DNA from: Ochotona curzoniae
Lineage: Eukaryota > Chordata > Mammalia > Lagomorpha > Ochotonidae
Assembly (NCBI RefSeq): GCF_017591425.1
Contig: NW_024467121.1
Span: forward strand, 24,564,707 to 24,628,706
Reading direction: 5' to 3'
DNA: 64,000 nucleotides
Positions 36,790-48,265 of this stretch are shown here, piece by piece. The notes below the pieces were generated by a model, which saw only the letters and a program-made list of their open reading frames with translations, searched no databases and was not told the origin of the DNA. The stretch's first letter is position 1. Each line of letters starts with the position of its first letter. A program made the position numbers and the translations under genes.

Positions 36790-37104
36790 TTTAAAAAAAA
36801 TTTGTTTGTTTGAAAGGTAAAGTTAGAGAAAAAAAAATACAGAAATTTATCTTCCATCTGCTGGTCTGCTTCCCAAATAACCATTAATAGCCAGGGCAGG
36901 ACCATGCTAGGCCAAAAACCTAGAATTCCATCCAGGTCTCCCAGGTAAATAGGTGGCAGGAGCCAAGTACTCTGATCGTCTTCTGCTGCCATCTCCGGTG
37001 CATTGGCAGGGAGCTAGATCAGAAGTGGAGCAGCTGGGACTCGATAGGCACCCGCATGAGAAGCTGATATAGCAGGCGGTGGCTGCACCACAATGCTGAC
37101 CCCC
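36790..37104 (-). mobile_element. CSINE, old copy
   Basis: tttaaaaaaaatttgtttgt, ccatctgctggtctgcttcc, ttggcagggagctagatcag and ggctgcaccacaatgctgac. Imperfect duplication around cacattttgctttaaaaa. Confidence 0.85.
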
Positions 37105-37424
37105 CACTTTTACATTTTAAAAATGAATTTGTATTTTCCAAAAAGACATTTATGAAACTGCCTTTGTCTGTTTCTAGTGTGTTTTTCCTGCCCTGAATTC
37201 CATGGCAAGTGAATTGTCTAAACATGGTTCAATGTTTGTAAGACATCAAAGCATTTGGACAGTGTTCATGCCTCAAGAATGATGCTGCAGAGCACTCTTA
37301 AGTTTCTAAAACATCTGACAACTCACTGAAAAAATTGATAAATCTTCCAGGCATGCATGGCTCAGTTTGAAGAAAGCTGGCATTTTTATATATGAAATTA
37401 CTCATTTCCTCCACAATTGCATTA

Positions 37425-37712
37425 TATATGAAAGGCAAGGATATAGAGAACCAGGCAGAGTGACAGATCTTCCATCTGATAGTTCACTGCCTGCTGCCTG
37501 CAGAACACATGACTGGACCAGACTAAGATCAGGGGCCTGAAGTCAATCTTGGTCACCCATGTGGGTAACAGCACTGAAGAACTTGAATCATCATATGCTG
37601 TCAGCCAGGAATGCGTTACCAAGAAGCTGTGTCAGAAGTAGAATAGCTGGGACCCTAACCAGACTGTCTCTTATGGACTGTGAACAAACTAAGAAGCAAC
37701 CTAACCACCATA
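37425..37712 (-). mobile_element. CSINE, very old copy
   Basis: tatgaaaggcaaggatatag, cttccatctgatagttcact, cacccatgtgggtaacagca and gcaacctaaccaccatac. The tail is lost and the head is badly eroded. Confidence 0.65.
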
Positions 37713-38214
37713 CATAAGCTCTCACTTGGGCTTCTGATAGTCCATGAGATTTACAGATATTTGGTTTCCAAAAACTGATGGATTTTCTGTAGAATTCATA
37801 ATTGTGTGTAACTGAATAACTTCTCTTTTCAGATGCATGACCAATGTCTGCTGATGATAGATAGCTAGAGGCTTGTTTGCAACTGCTTGTCTGAAAGGGA
37901 AGAAAAGCAATGGATATTCTTTTTTTAAAAAAACACTTGATGTTATTCTTGCTCTTCTTCCAACTCCTTGGCCATCACATCCACTCTCTTCCTGTCTCTT
38001 TCATCTTTTCTACCTCCTTTGCCGAGTGTGGAGAATGCAAATCCAACTCAGTGCAAGTGTTTGAGATACAAAATGATCTGAAAAATCCTGGGGAAAGAAT
38101 GAATGGGCAGTGGGTTTCTCATTTTGTGCATGGTGAAAGTGATAAAAATGTGCAAAATCAAGATTATGAGAAAGTGTTTCCTTAGTTCTCATGCAGCTTC
38201 CACAGCTATCTTTG
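37713..38214. other. Single-copy DNA
   Basis: Nothing recognisable; the frames around 37873-38185 have no recognisable protein content. Confidence 0.45.
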
Positions 38215-38320
38215 CCTCTCTCTCTCTCTCCCTTCCTTCCTCCCTCCCTCCCTCCCTCCCTCCCTCCCTGGTTCTCTCTCTGGTTCTCTCTCTCTCATAT
38301 TCTCTGTCTCTCCCTCTATC
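38215..38320. repeat. Pyrimidine tract: (TC)n, (CCTT)n, (CCCT)n
   Basis: 55 uninterrupted pyrimidines at 38215-38269, including seven TCCC units, then two TGGTTCTCTCTC-type units and more TC. The opposite strand is (GGGA)7. Confidence 0.9.
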
Positions 38321-38777
38321 TTCCTTCTTCCCCACACCACTCCACCCCATGTGTATGTGTATACAGTTTTTTAATTATAATACAACTGGGATAAATTTCA
38401 TACAAGATTTTTATCTTTTCAATGATAATTAAAATGGGAAAAATGCTTGCTTCTTTGCTCTTTTTTTTGCTTATATGTCTATGGATTCCTAAATTCTTTG
38501 CATAATCCTAAAATGTGTATGGCATCCAGAACCCAAACACATCTGATGAATACCACTGTATCCCAGAGTTGGGATGTACTAACTTGGAAACCTCCAGAGT
38601 TTCTGCCTATTATTTTTTTGAAAGCATCATATTAATTATTGATAATGTAATTTTTGGATTTGCTGCACTTGTTTATGCAGAATATTAATGGGGGACCTAT
38701 ATATCTCTTCTTGTAACCATATTAGAGGGTATTTTATGCTCATGCTACCACATACCCTGCTATGAGATATTTTTTAT

Positions 38778-41620
38778 ATAAATAAATTGCTTTTTATTTT
38801 TTAATTATTGTCACATTATTATCATTTTATGATACAGTTCCATAGGCCCTGGAGTTTCCCTTATCCCCTCCCCTAATACAGCCCATCCCTCTGAGTTCTT
38901 CATATCATTAAAACAGCATAGTTCCTCAAAGACGGTCTTAAGTCCATCATTGCTGACATGCACAATGGCAGAGTCCAGCATTTCATTGTCAAGACATATA
39001 TAACAGTTTCACTGGGGGTCCATCCACAATCCAGAGGTAGAGGTGCATACTGCACTGTATTCTCATATATAGACATGTCAGTGTCCGCTACACAGTTACT
39101 ATAAATCCCCCCAAGTGAAAAGCCATACAACCAGAAACAGAAAGAAAACCAGAAATTTACAATGCCATAGAGTTAAGCAATATGCCACTGGATATGATGG
39201 TCTGCATTACACAGAGGGTATACATCCCCTTAAATGAAAAGCCACAAAACAAAATCAACAATAGGAAGAGAAAAATAGAACCTTGCAAAGATATGAAGTT
39301 AAATAACATGCTACTAAATGACTAATGTGTCGCTTAAGAAATGAAAAATCAAGAACCTTCTTAAAGAAAATAATGCTACTATATGATCTATGAGTCAGTG
39401 AAGAATTAATCAGAAGGAAGTGTTTAGAAGAGATGAAACTAACAGAAAAATCAAAATCCATGAGATACAATTTCTGCTGCTCTTTGTTGGTGACATATGT
39501 TTCCCGTGGTCAACAAATACATAGGTTTTGTTTTTAATCCAGTCTACTAATCCATGATATTTGATTGATGAGTTTAAGCCATTTACATTCAGGGTTTATA
39601 TGAATGCGTGGTAATTTGGTCCTGTCATTTAGCAATGGGTTGTTCATTGATTTGGTCCCCTGTTGTTATTTTACTGGGATGTTCTTCACATTTGCCTTTG
39701 GTTTGGGTGGGTGCCATTCCTTTTCTTTGTCAAGAGAACATCTTTAAGTATCCTTTTTAGGGCAAGGTTGGAAGAGGCATATTCTTTTAACGTTTCTTTA
39801 CTGTGGAAGAATTTTATTTCATTTTCAAAGGCAAAGGAAAGCTTTGTTGGGTACATTATCCTGGGCTAACAATTTTTTTTGCTTTTAGAATCTGTAATAT
39901 GTCACTCCATTCTCTTTTGGCCTGTAGAGTTTCCTGTGAGAGGTCTCCTGTGAATTTAATTGGATTCCCTTTATATGACAGTTGATTTTTCTCACGTGCA
40001 CATTTAAGGATCTTTTCCTTCTTTTCAATTGAAGAGAGTTTGATTATCATGTGTCTTGGTGAAGATCACTTTTTGTCAACCCTGTTGGGAGTTCTGTGCC
40101 TCTCCTGGATGTTGTTTCCTAATTCCTTCTCTAGATTAGGGAAATTTTCCCTTATTATTTTATTGAATACACCTTAAATCCCAGCTCCTCTCTCTGCAAC
40201 TTCTGCAATTCCAGTAACTCTTATGTTTGGTCTCTTAATAGTGTCAATTTTGGAAGACTTTTCTTTAGCTTGACACAGCTCTGCTTCTAACTTTTTATTT
40301 ATTTTTCTCTATTGACAGGAAATATCTTCCAATCCTAGATTCTTTCTTATGTCCCCTTCATTCTATTTTATAGACTCTTCACTGTACTTTTAATTTGCTC
40401 CACTGTTTTCTTAATTTCTGATATCAGCTTTCATTTGATTCATTTCGTATGTGATGTATTCCTTAAGTTCCTTGAACTCCTTAATTATGTGCTTTTCGTT
40501 GATGAGAACCACTTATAACAAGTGTTTTGAATTCTGTATCCCCCCAATTTCAGTGTATTCCTCAGTTAACTCTGAGGTTGACAAAGGCTTTTTCTTCTTT
40601 ACAGGGAAGTCTTCAGTAATATCCATTGTGTCTTTGTCTCCTCTTTTGCTCTTGGTCATTGTACTTCTGGTTAGCAGGTTCTTATCTTTAGGGCAGGTTT
40701 CCAAGCTGTGTCACCTACAGGTCTGCACTTCGATTTTACTTATTGTGGTTGGTACACAGCTCTTCGATTGTAGTCACTTGTGCTACTCTTTCCAGCAATT
40801 TTCAAATCTGGGCTCTTATGTTAAATTTCCCCCATGGTCTCCATAGCCTAGGTCTTGGCTCAGCACTCCACCTCCAGTGAACCGGCGCTATTGTCACACC
40901 ATTGTCTATACAGCATTTCTCCCAGTTCTGGTCCGCATAGTTCCCAGGATGATAGTGCATGCACAGCTCACTGTTCTCATGAGCCTTTGCCATGCTGTAC
41001 AAAATGACATCTGATATGAAACTCATGGAGTTCTGGATCTGCTGGCCAATAGGTCTACGGGCTACCTGGACCTATTTTGGGTGGAACCTGAAGGATTCCA
41101 CGTTGTTGCAATTCACTTAGCCTGAAATGAGTTTTTTCCCAGCTTCGTTCATGCACAGTTCTGTCCTGTAGCCACTGGATCCCTACACAAGATTCCGCCT
41201 GATTTGGTTTTAAGTGGGGATTTGGGCTGTGAAATCCACCCTGTTCCCACACTGCCTGTGTGGGATTTGCTGCTTTGTCTCTGCTCCTGGTCAAATCAAA
41301 CAAACCAGCAGAATGGGCAGTTTTTTTTTTCTGGATTCACCTCCTGAGTTTCTGGTGAACTCCTCCTCCCACCTGGTTCCTGGTGGAGGTCCGGCCACTG
41401 GTGGAGTTCAGATCACCGCTTGCTGAATGCTGCTAGTGAATAGGGTCACTGCAGCACCACATCATTGTCTGCACATCATTCTCCTGGTGACCCTCTGCTG
41501 TTGGTCTCTCCTCTCCTCTATCCTGGAATGTGCCCTCTCTGCTTCACCCTGGCTAGTGTTTCTCTGTCTATGTAGACGTGTCCTTGACCTTACCCTATTC
41601 TACCATCTTGATTCTCACCA
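38778..41620 (-). mobile_element. Non-autonomous L1 retaining ORF1 only (2.84 kb, complete)
   Basis: Read on the minus strand: 5' end ggtgagaatcaagatggtag at 41620-41601; 5' UTR to about 40.75 kb; a decayed ORF1 (about 40704-39670); the ORF2 start only (about 39595-39475, NVNGLN...DWIKN region); then directly the 3' UTR (39465-38790) ending in an A/T-rich tail. Flanking agatatttttta-type repeats at 38765-38777 and 41621-41632 (one T difference) are the target duplication. The structure parallels HAL1-type half-L1s. The ORF2-to-3' UTR junction is at the same place as in 26396-27872. A 110-bp block is tandemly duplicated in the 3' UTR (about 39095-39195 and 39210-39325). Confidence 0.85.
39670..40704 (-). 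pseudogene. Decayed L1 ORF1 (RNA-binding chaperone protein)
   Basis: ORF1p forms trimers that coat L1 RNA. The minus-strand frames here read a charged N-terminal part starting METCPKDKNLL, a Lys/Glu-rich coiled-coil region, RRM-like residues (about 40270-40200, KRPNIRVTGIAEVAERGAGI) and a clear C-terminal domain (DLSQETLQAKREW near 39905-39945, preceded by EKKEKILKCAREK). About 345 codons in total, close to the usual ORF1p length, but interrupted by several stops and frame changes, so no protein can be made. Confidence 0.8.
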
Positions 41621-41632
41621 AGATATTTTTAT

Positions 41633-42451
41633 GCTAGGAATAATGTACATGCCTCATGACTCCAGTGTGTGTTATGCTGTTTATTCTTTCTGATTTAGCA
41701 GAAGCCTAGTTTGCAAAGCTCATTATTTTAAGTGAGCCAGAACAAAGCTCCTTGTAGCTTTTTAATACTGCAACCTTGATCCCAAAGGACAAACTAGAAC
41801 TAAATGTTTGCAAGAAATATTCAAAAGTCTCATGCAGTAACATTCTGTGTAACTTACACCCAGGTCTCATCCCTGGGAGATTTTTAACACATTAAAATCC
41901 ATATGCAAGGCCAAGAAAGAGCTACACATGAGAAAGAAATGCAAGATCCTGGCTTCCTATGTGATGCTGTGCTGTTTTGTTGTTGTTGTTGTTGTTGTTG
42001 AGGCTCCTCAGGTACCAGTTGACAACAAGCATGTTGGGCTGCTTCCCAGATAATGGTTATTAGCCATCGTCTTGTGGCTTGTGGGGTGATGAATTAGTCC
42101 TCTGCCTAGTTGAGAGGATTGATGGAGTGTGACAATGACAAAGCACTTGTGCAGTGACAAGGCTCAGCAAAAAGGACCTGGTGTTTTCCAAGGGAAAAGA
42201 CATGCTCCTTCCTACTGAGTGGAACACCAGTGTTTCGACTTCTTTCATGGGGATTTCAGTCTTCATAAATATAAACAGGAAATGTAATTTTATATGAAAT
42301 TATGAAACCCAAAGGAGAATTTAACTTTCAATCTCAAATTGTTCACTGGACAAATGCCCTCATATTCTTGACTCTTCATTCTTTAGATATTTTTCAAAAA
42401 CCTTTGCCAAATATTTATTTTTGCCTACAAAGGAGGCAATAGCTAGCCTTT
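41633..42451. other. Single-copy DNA with a TTG repeat
   Basis: Nothing else recognisable besides the microsatellite at 41977-42000. Confidence 0.45.
41977..42000. repeat. (TTG)8 microsatellite
   Basis: Eight perfect TTG units. The following gtaccagttgacaacaagca could be a scrap of an old reversed SINE. Confidence 0.9.
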
Positions 42452-42467
42452 GAAACATGCAAAAGGT

Positions 42468-42781
42468 GGGCCCAGCACAATAACCTAGTAGTTACATTTC
42501 ATCTTGCATCCACTGGAATCCCATATGGGTTCCAGTTTTAATCCTGGCTGCTCTGCTTCCTATCCAGTTCCCTGCTTGTTGCTGGGAAGGCAATTGAGGA
42601 TGGCCTTGGGGCCCTGCACCTACCTGGGAGACCCAGAGGAAGTTCCTGGACTCCTGACTTCAAATCAGCTCTCTCTGGCCGTTGCAGCCACTTGGGAGTG
42701 TGAGTCAACAGATGGGAGATCTTTGTTTCTTCTCTCTGTAAATGTACCTTTCCAATTAAAAAATAAAATCTTTTAAAAAAG
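42468..42781 (+). mobile_element. CSINE, full length with target duplication
   Basis: gaaacatgcaaaaggt at 42452-42467 and gaaacatgcacaaagt at 42782-42797 flank gggcccagcacaataaccta ... ttaaaaaataaaatctttta. Several small deletions in the body. Confidence 0.92.
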
Positions 42782-42797
42782 GAAACATGCACAAAGT

Positions 42798-43435
42798 GAC
42801 AACCTGACCATGTCTGCCCCGGTGTGTATATATTCTTGAGCTGTAGAGCTTACAAGCACTTATGGCATAAATCAGAGCAGGACTGTCTTCCTTTGCCATG
42901 GTAGCTCCGACTCTCAGGAGGCTGTGTCTCAGGATTCTTTGTCTTGAGATATCACAGGGACTTTTCCATTTAAGTTCCCAATTGCTCCTTCCAGAAATCT
43001 ATTCTCTTTTATTGATGTATATTATGTCTGGAAAGAATCTTAGCTATGCAAATTAGCAAAGGAAGAGAGGAAGAGAGCTCTTCCCAAGGCCCCACTGCCC
43101 CGGATGTGCATATGGCCTCATGCTGCATATCCAATACAAGACCACTGGATACACGATTCAGGATTCACAGTGGTTCCATCCCCCCAGTACATTCCCTTTT
43201 ATAATGCAGGAAACTGAAAACAGGGAAAAATACAACTCAGATCCTGCCACTTCACTGTCTTTTTTCTGTTTCTACCAATCATTTTCCACAGAAAGACTTC
43301 TAAATGATAGCAAATCTGAATATACCTAGAACATATAAAATTATGCATTCAAGTATTTCAAGTAGTCTAGTTTCAATTTTTGTGATATGAAAAGATACAC
43401 AGTATGAATACAATATTTTTAGATTTACTGAGACT
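42798..43435. other. Single-copy DNA
   Basis: No repeat or exon recognised. Confidence 0.45.
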
Positions 43436-46066
43436 TGAGTTTTGGCCTGATACATAGTCTATCCTAGAAAATATTCCATGCTTGATGAGAGGAATGCATA
43501 TTCTTTAGCTATTAGGTGAAATGTCCAGTATCTTTTAGGTCTGTTATGGTTTAAATCTGATGTGTCTTTGCTGGTTTTCTGTCTGGATTATTTGCTCATT
43601 GATAAAAGTTGGGTGTTGGAATCGCCCACTATTATAGTGTTGGAGTTTGTTTCTTTGGGTCTGTTTTCTATGTATTTCTGGGTGGTTTTGTATCGAATGG
43701 GATATAGTTATGATTGCAATATCACTTTGCTATATATTCATTCATAAAAATATAATGTTCTTCTTTTTCTCTTTTTAAATACATGATTTAAAGTCTGTTT
43801 TATCTGATGTGAAGATAGCCACTACTGCTAGTTTTTTGTTTACATTTGTCTGGTATATCTTTTATGAACCTGTGTCTTTCAGGCATCAAATAGCTGGGTC
43901 TTGGTTTCTATCTATTCAGTCAGACTGAATCTTTTGAATGTGAAATTTAATCCATTCACATTTAAGGTTGATGTTGATAGAGAACTAACTCCTGTCATTT
44001 TGTTGATTCATCACCGTTCATGAATTTGATAGTTTTCATAGTATTTACTTCTAATGCAGGATTCCCTTCAGACTTTCTTGTACAGCTTGTCTGAAGGTGC
44101 TGAATTCTCTCAGGTTTGTTTTGTTTTGTTTGTTTTTAAAGATTTATTTATTTACTTATTTATTAGAAAGTTAGATACACAGGACGAGAGACAGAGAAGA
44201 AGATATTCCATGCAATGATTCATTCCCCAAGTAGCCACAATGGCCAGAGCTGAGCTGGTCTAAAACCAGGAGCCAGTAGCTTCGTCCAAGTCTCCCATAC
44301 AGGTACAGGTCCCAAGGCTTTGGGTCATTATCTACTGCTTTCTTAGGCCACAAGAGCGAGCTGGATGGGGAGTGGGGCAGCTGGGACATAAACCAAATGG
44401 GATCCTGGTGCATTCAAGGTGAGGACTTTAGCCACTAGGCTACTGCGCTGGGCCCTGTTTTGTTTGTTTTTGCGGATTAAGGTAATATATTCCTTTTGCT
44501 TCACTTCCAGAGTGAATATGACATTGTTGTCTGCAATTTTTTTAAGACCTTAGAATATCATCCATTCACTTCTGGCCTTTTTCAGTTTCCACTGGAAAGC
44601 AGCTATTATTCTAACTGGTTTTCCTTTATATGTAACCTGACAATCTCACTGTCATTAGAACTCTCTCACTGACCTTTGGCCAATTTGACTGCAATATGCC
44701 ATGGAGATCTGTGTCAGCTGAGTCTGCCTGGGTCCTTTGTACATCTTGATGTCTGTGTTTCTTTCAGGACAAGAAATGCTCAACTATTATTTCATTTAAT
44801 AGGTTTTCAATGCCCTTTTCCTTCTGTTCTCCCATAATATAAACATTTGGTTGTTGAATGGTAACCCATATTTCATGTGGACTTTCATTATCCTTTTTAA
44901 ATCTTTTCTCCTTATTTTTATCTAGTTGAGTCATTGTAAAAGTCTTGTCCTCCAGGGCAGAAATTATTTCCTCCTCTTGGTGTATTCTGCTGTTAAATCT
45001 TTCATATTCTTTATTTCACTGATTAAACATTTAATCTCGAAAATATGGTTCTTCTTAAAGACTTTTATTTCTTTAGTGAATTTTCCTTCCATGTCACTCA
45101 TTGATCTCTTCATTTGTTTAAATTATTAATCTGTATGCTCTGGAATTGTCTTGTGTTTTCTTGCAGTCATTACTTTGAATTCTATCTGTGACATTTCATA
45201 GATTTTCTTCAGCTCAGGATATGATTCTGATAAAGTATTGCTTTGTTTTGGAGGTGTCATGCTGCCTTGCTTCTTCGAGTCTCCTGTGTGTCCATGTATC
45301 TGGTGTGTTAATCATTTCCTCTTAATGGATAGGTTTTATTGAGAGAGCGCCATGGTTTAGCTGAAGGGTAGGCTATCATTTGGCTTGTTGCTTTGGCTTT
45401 GGCTCTAGGTAAATCTCTGAATGATTTTTGCTTCAGTGGCAGATGTGTCTAAGTGACACAGTGGCCTAGTCTGCTGCTATTCAGAGGTCAGAAATGTGAC
45501 TGAGGTAAATGATTCATCAGTGTACACAGTTGAGTGTCAGTGAGACTGGGGATTGTCATGGCCAGGATGGTGATCTCGATGCTAAGAGAAACAAGGGAAC
45601 TTTCCCCTTATTCCATTGATAAGCCTGGGTGATGACAGGGCTTGTAGCATCAATACACAGTAGAACTGTATGATATGGATGGGCCCTTCCTTAGGTCCTA
45701 CTGGGAAATGCTGTTGGTGCTGGAACTTAAGAACCAGAAGCCCTAGTCCCAGGACCAGGGAAGGTGAGCTCAGCCATGCCTCAGTGCTACAGAGCAACCA
45801 CAGGTATAGAGGAAGGTATGGTTCTGGACAGGTAGAAATCAGGCAACTTCTTCTAGTGTGTTTGCCATCCTGGTGTTACAGGATACAATGGGGTGATTAC
45901 TTAGATCTTTTGGGGTGGAATCCACTTGTCTGGAGCAGAGAGATAGAGATAAGAGCACTTCAGATACAAGACAAGCCTTGGCTCCTGATCCCAACTTCCC
46001 ATTGATGCAGCCTCTAGGGGGCAAGGAGATGCCTCTGGTCATCAGTTTCCGCCTACGAAGAAAGGA
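43436..46066 (-). mobile_element. L1 LINE 5' half: 5' UTR, ORF1, ORF2 endonuclease region
   Basis: On the minus strand the order is 5' UTR-like GC-rich DNA (46066 to about 45300), ORF1 remnants (45200-44480), the ORF2 start and the endonuclease region. The latter is visible in reverse as cactattatagtgttggagt (IIVGD-type motif, near 43630) and actgagacttgagttttggc at 43430-43450. It stops about 240 codons into ORF2 with no 3' UTR or A-tail: the reverse of the usual 5' truncation. A CSINE at 44138-44455 splits it. Highly diverged. Confidence 0.7.
44138..44455 (-). mobile_element. CSINE nested in the L1
   Basis: Perfect 16-bp duplication tgttttgtttgttttt at 44122-44137 and 44456-44471. Tail taaagatttatttatttact, head ctactgcgctgggccc. 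Confidence 0.95.
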
Positions 46067-46190
46067 CATGGATTGAGTTCCTGGCTCCTGGCTTAGGTCC
46101 TGGCGGGATCATTGGTCATTGCACTGGGGAATAAACTGATGAATGACTTCTCTCTTTCTCTCTTATTGTCAAATATTTTAAAATCAAGAA
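46067..46190 (+). mobile_element. CSINE 3' fragment
   Basis: gattgagttcctggctcctg, cattgcactggggaataaac and ttgtcaaatattttaaaatc; only the 3' third, abutting the L1 5' end. Confidence 0.6.
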
Positions 46191-47070
46191 AGAGGAAGCA
46201 GCACTTTCATCTATCCTGCAAGTGAATCTCATATAATATTTGATGGACCCCAGGTCCAGAAACCACAGGATATAATTCCATGATCCTGTAATTCCCTTTC
46301 CTGATGGGACCCTCAGTTTCCATCATTTTAATGTGAGGCTGGGCTGGCTGTCTTCTAAACATTTTATGTTCTCTTCCATAGCTTCAATCAGTCCTGTCCC
46401 TTCTGGCAAACATTGTTACTCCCATTTGGTAGATGTGAAAAATAAGACATCAATAAGTGAAGTTGTATAAGCCACCCACTGTGGTAGTGAAGGGGCAGGA
46501 GACTAAGCACATTTGTCTGTACAGAAGGCTGTCTTTGAGCTCCAATGATTCAATTTTTTTTATTTTCTTTATCCCTGGTAACAAAAATTTCACCTTGAGG
46601 GCAGACGCAAAATCAAGTTAAAGCTCCTAGTAATTAAATTTCCAGCAGTAACTCAGAATATAAATCAGCAGCTAACTGGGGGCATGTTCACTGTTCACAA
46701 TCGCAGGTTCTTTTGTCTTCGTCAGGAGAATTAAAGAAATACTTGTTCACATTTCTATAAAAGCCATTTGAAACCACAACCTAGACATCTGTAAATGATG
46801 AATTGAGCTGTGGGTAGGCTCACTTGTATTAATTATTCCGAATTACAGCCAAGAATGATGCTAATGTGTCTCCCTTCTCCGTTGTGGTGACGAGAGCATC
46901 CATCACACGTCTTCCCTGGCTTGTGCATCACCAGTAAATCCAACCAAACCAAACCTTCCCCCTTTGTGCTGCCCTGTGGCTGCCCAAGCAGTCTCCGCTG
47001 AGTTCACCCGTGTGTTCCTTTTGATAACTGCCTTGCATGAATTTTGAGAAAATAGATTGTTTCCACAGTT
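46191..47070. other. Single-copy DNA, partly candidate conserved noncoding
   Basis: 46413-46510 (ttgttactcccatttggtag) looks like a reversed MIR. 46560-46960 is repeat-free, with TAATTA-type words (cttgtattaattattccgaa) and no open frame. Confidence 0.4.
46413..46510 (-). mobile_element. MIR fragment
   Basis: ttgttactcccatttggtag, then atgtgaaaaataagacatca and a shortened body, is the reversed MIR core (cccatttta cagatgaggaa pattern), diverged. Confidence 0.5.
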
Positions 47071-47074
47071 CCCT

Positions 47075-47260
47075 TTTTTTAAAAAAAAAATGTTTTAGTT
47101 GACACATACTATTTCTACATCTTTATAGCACATAAAATTGTTGATTTGATACATACATAGGATGTGTAACGATCAAATGAGGGTAATTAACTTTTCTTTC
47201 TTTTTGAATATTATATCTATATGTAGGAACCTTCTAACTCTATCCTTGAGTACCTTAATC
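47075..47260. mobile_element. Old L1 3' UTR fragment
   Basis: gttgacacatactatttcta, then ttgatacatacataggatgt and taacgatcaaatgagggtaa match a familiar block of old mammalian L1 3' UTRs. Orientation not assigned. Confidence 0.5.
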
Positions 47261-47399
47261 CATGCTTTATTTTGAAACCTAAGACCTCTGTAACAATCAG
47301 AATGTGCACGCATAAACAGAAGAGTGTAGTCCTCACTGTTACAGACCATCCTCCATGTACTTCATGTGGTAACTAATGCTTTCTGAAAACAAAACACTA

Positions 47400-47590
47400 A
47401 CCTGGACTCTGAGAACTGTAATCCCATGCCGTACTTTCTGCCGTGTACTGCATATGTGCAAGTCTGTTTATCTCTGTGGGCGTCAGTTTCCTTGCCTGTA
47501 AAATGGGTTGTTGTGGGGTTTAAAGAATGCAGACATCTAAAGCCTTTAGCACAATACAAGGTATACAGAGAACGCAGTGATAAATTAGTA
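47400..47590 (+). mobile_element. MIR
   Basis: tctctgtgggcgtcagtttc, cttgcctgtaaaatgggttg and agcctttagcacaatacaag are the classic MIR core and 3' part. Confidence 0.7.
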
Positions 47591-47947
47591 ATCCTGTCAT
47601 TGAAATTTTTCTCCAGGCAGTGGATGATAAAATCTCTGGGACTTACATAAAACACACTCTTACCAGAGTTTTCTCAAATTTCATAACCTAATGCAGGGAA
47701 TGGAATGAATCATGGATATAACTCAAATTTTATTACCCTAGGTCAGCTTCTTGGCATGGCACTGCAGCTGGTTGAGGCCTTAAGCCTCTCTTAACTCTAT
47801 GAATTAATCTGTAACACTATGTTACTTTTTATGTCATTATGCCCATTTTACAGAAAGAAGAATCTCTTCATAATTTTTGTCTAATTTACAGTGAACTGAT
47901 AGACCTCCAGGTTTATCAGCATAATTTTACTCAAAGAGTTGAACCTT

Positions 47948-48265
47948 CTTTTTTTTTTAAATGTATTTTTATTAGAAAGGCAGATTTACAGAGAGAAGGA
48001 GAAACAGAAGAACAGTTTCCATCTGTTGCTTCACACCCCAAATGGCTGCCACGGCCAGAACCATACTGATCCAACACCAGGAGCCTCTTCTAGATCTCCC
48101 ATGTGGGTGCGGGGACCCCGCCTTTGGGCCGTCCTCCAAATGTTTCCCAGGCCATAAGCAGGGAGCTGGAACAGAAATAGAGCAGCCAAGGCAAAACCTG
48201 GTACCCATATGGAATCCCTAAGCTTGTAAGAGGAAGATTAGCCAATTGAGCCGTTGTACCAGGCC
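47948..48265 (-). mobile_element. CSINE
   Basis: Reversed tail ttttttttttaaatgtattt to head gagccgttgtaccaggccc. Imperfect duplication gttgaacctt / gttaaactta. The body includes tctcccatgtgggtgcgggg. Confidence 0.9.

Noticed and set aside
39856..40050. Possible domesticated L1 ORF1 fragment
   Set aside because: The C-terminal domain is readable but stops and frame changes occur on both sides, with no exon signals.
40451..40846. 131-codon plus-strand frame
   Set aside because: Antisense of the decayed L1 ORF1; the meaningful reading is on the minus strand.
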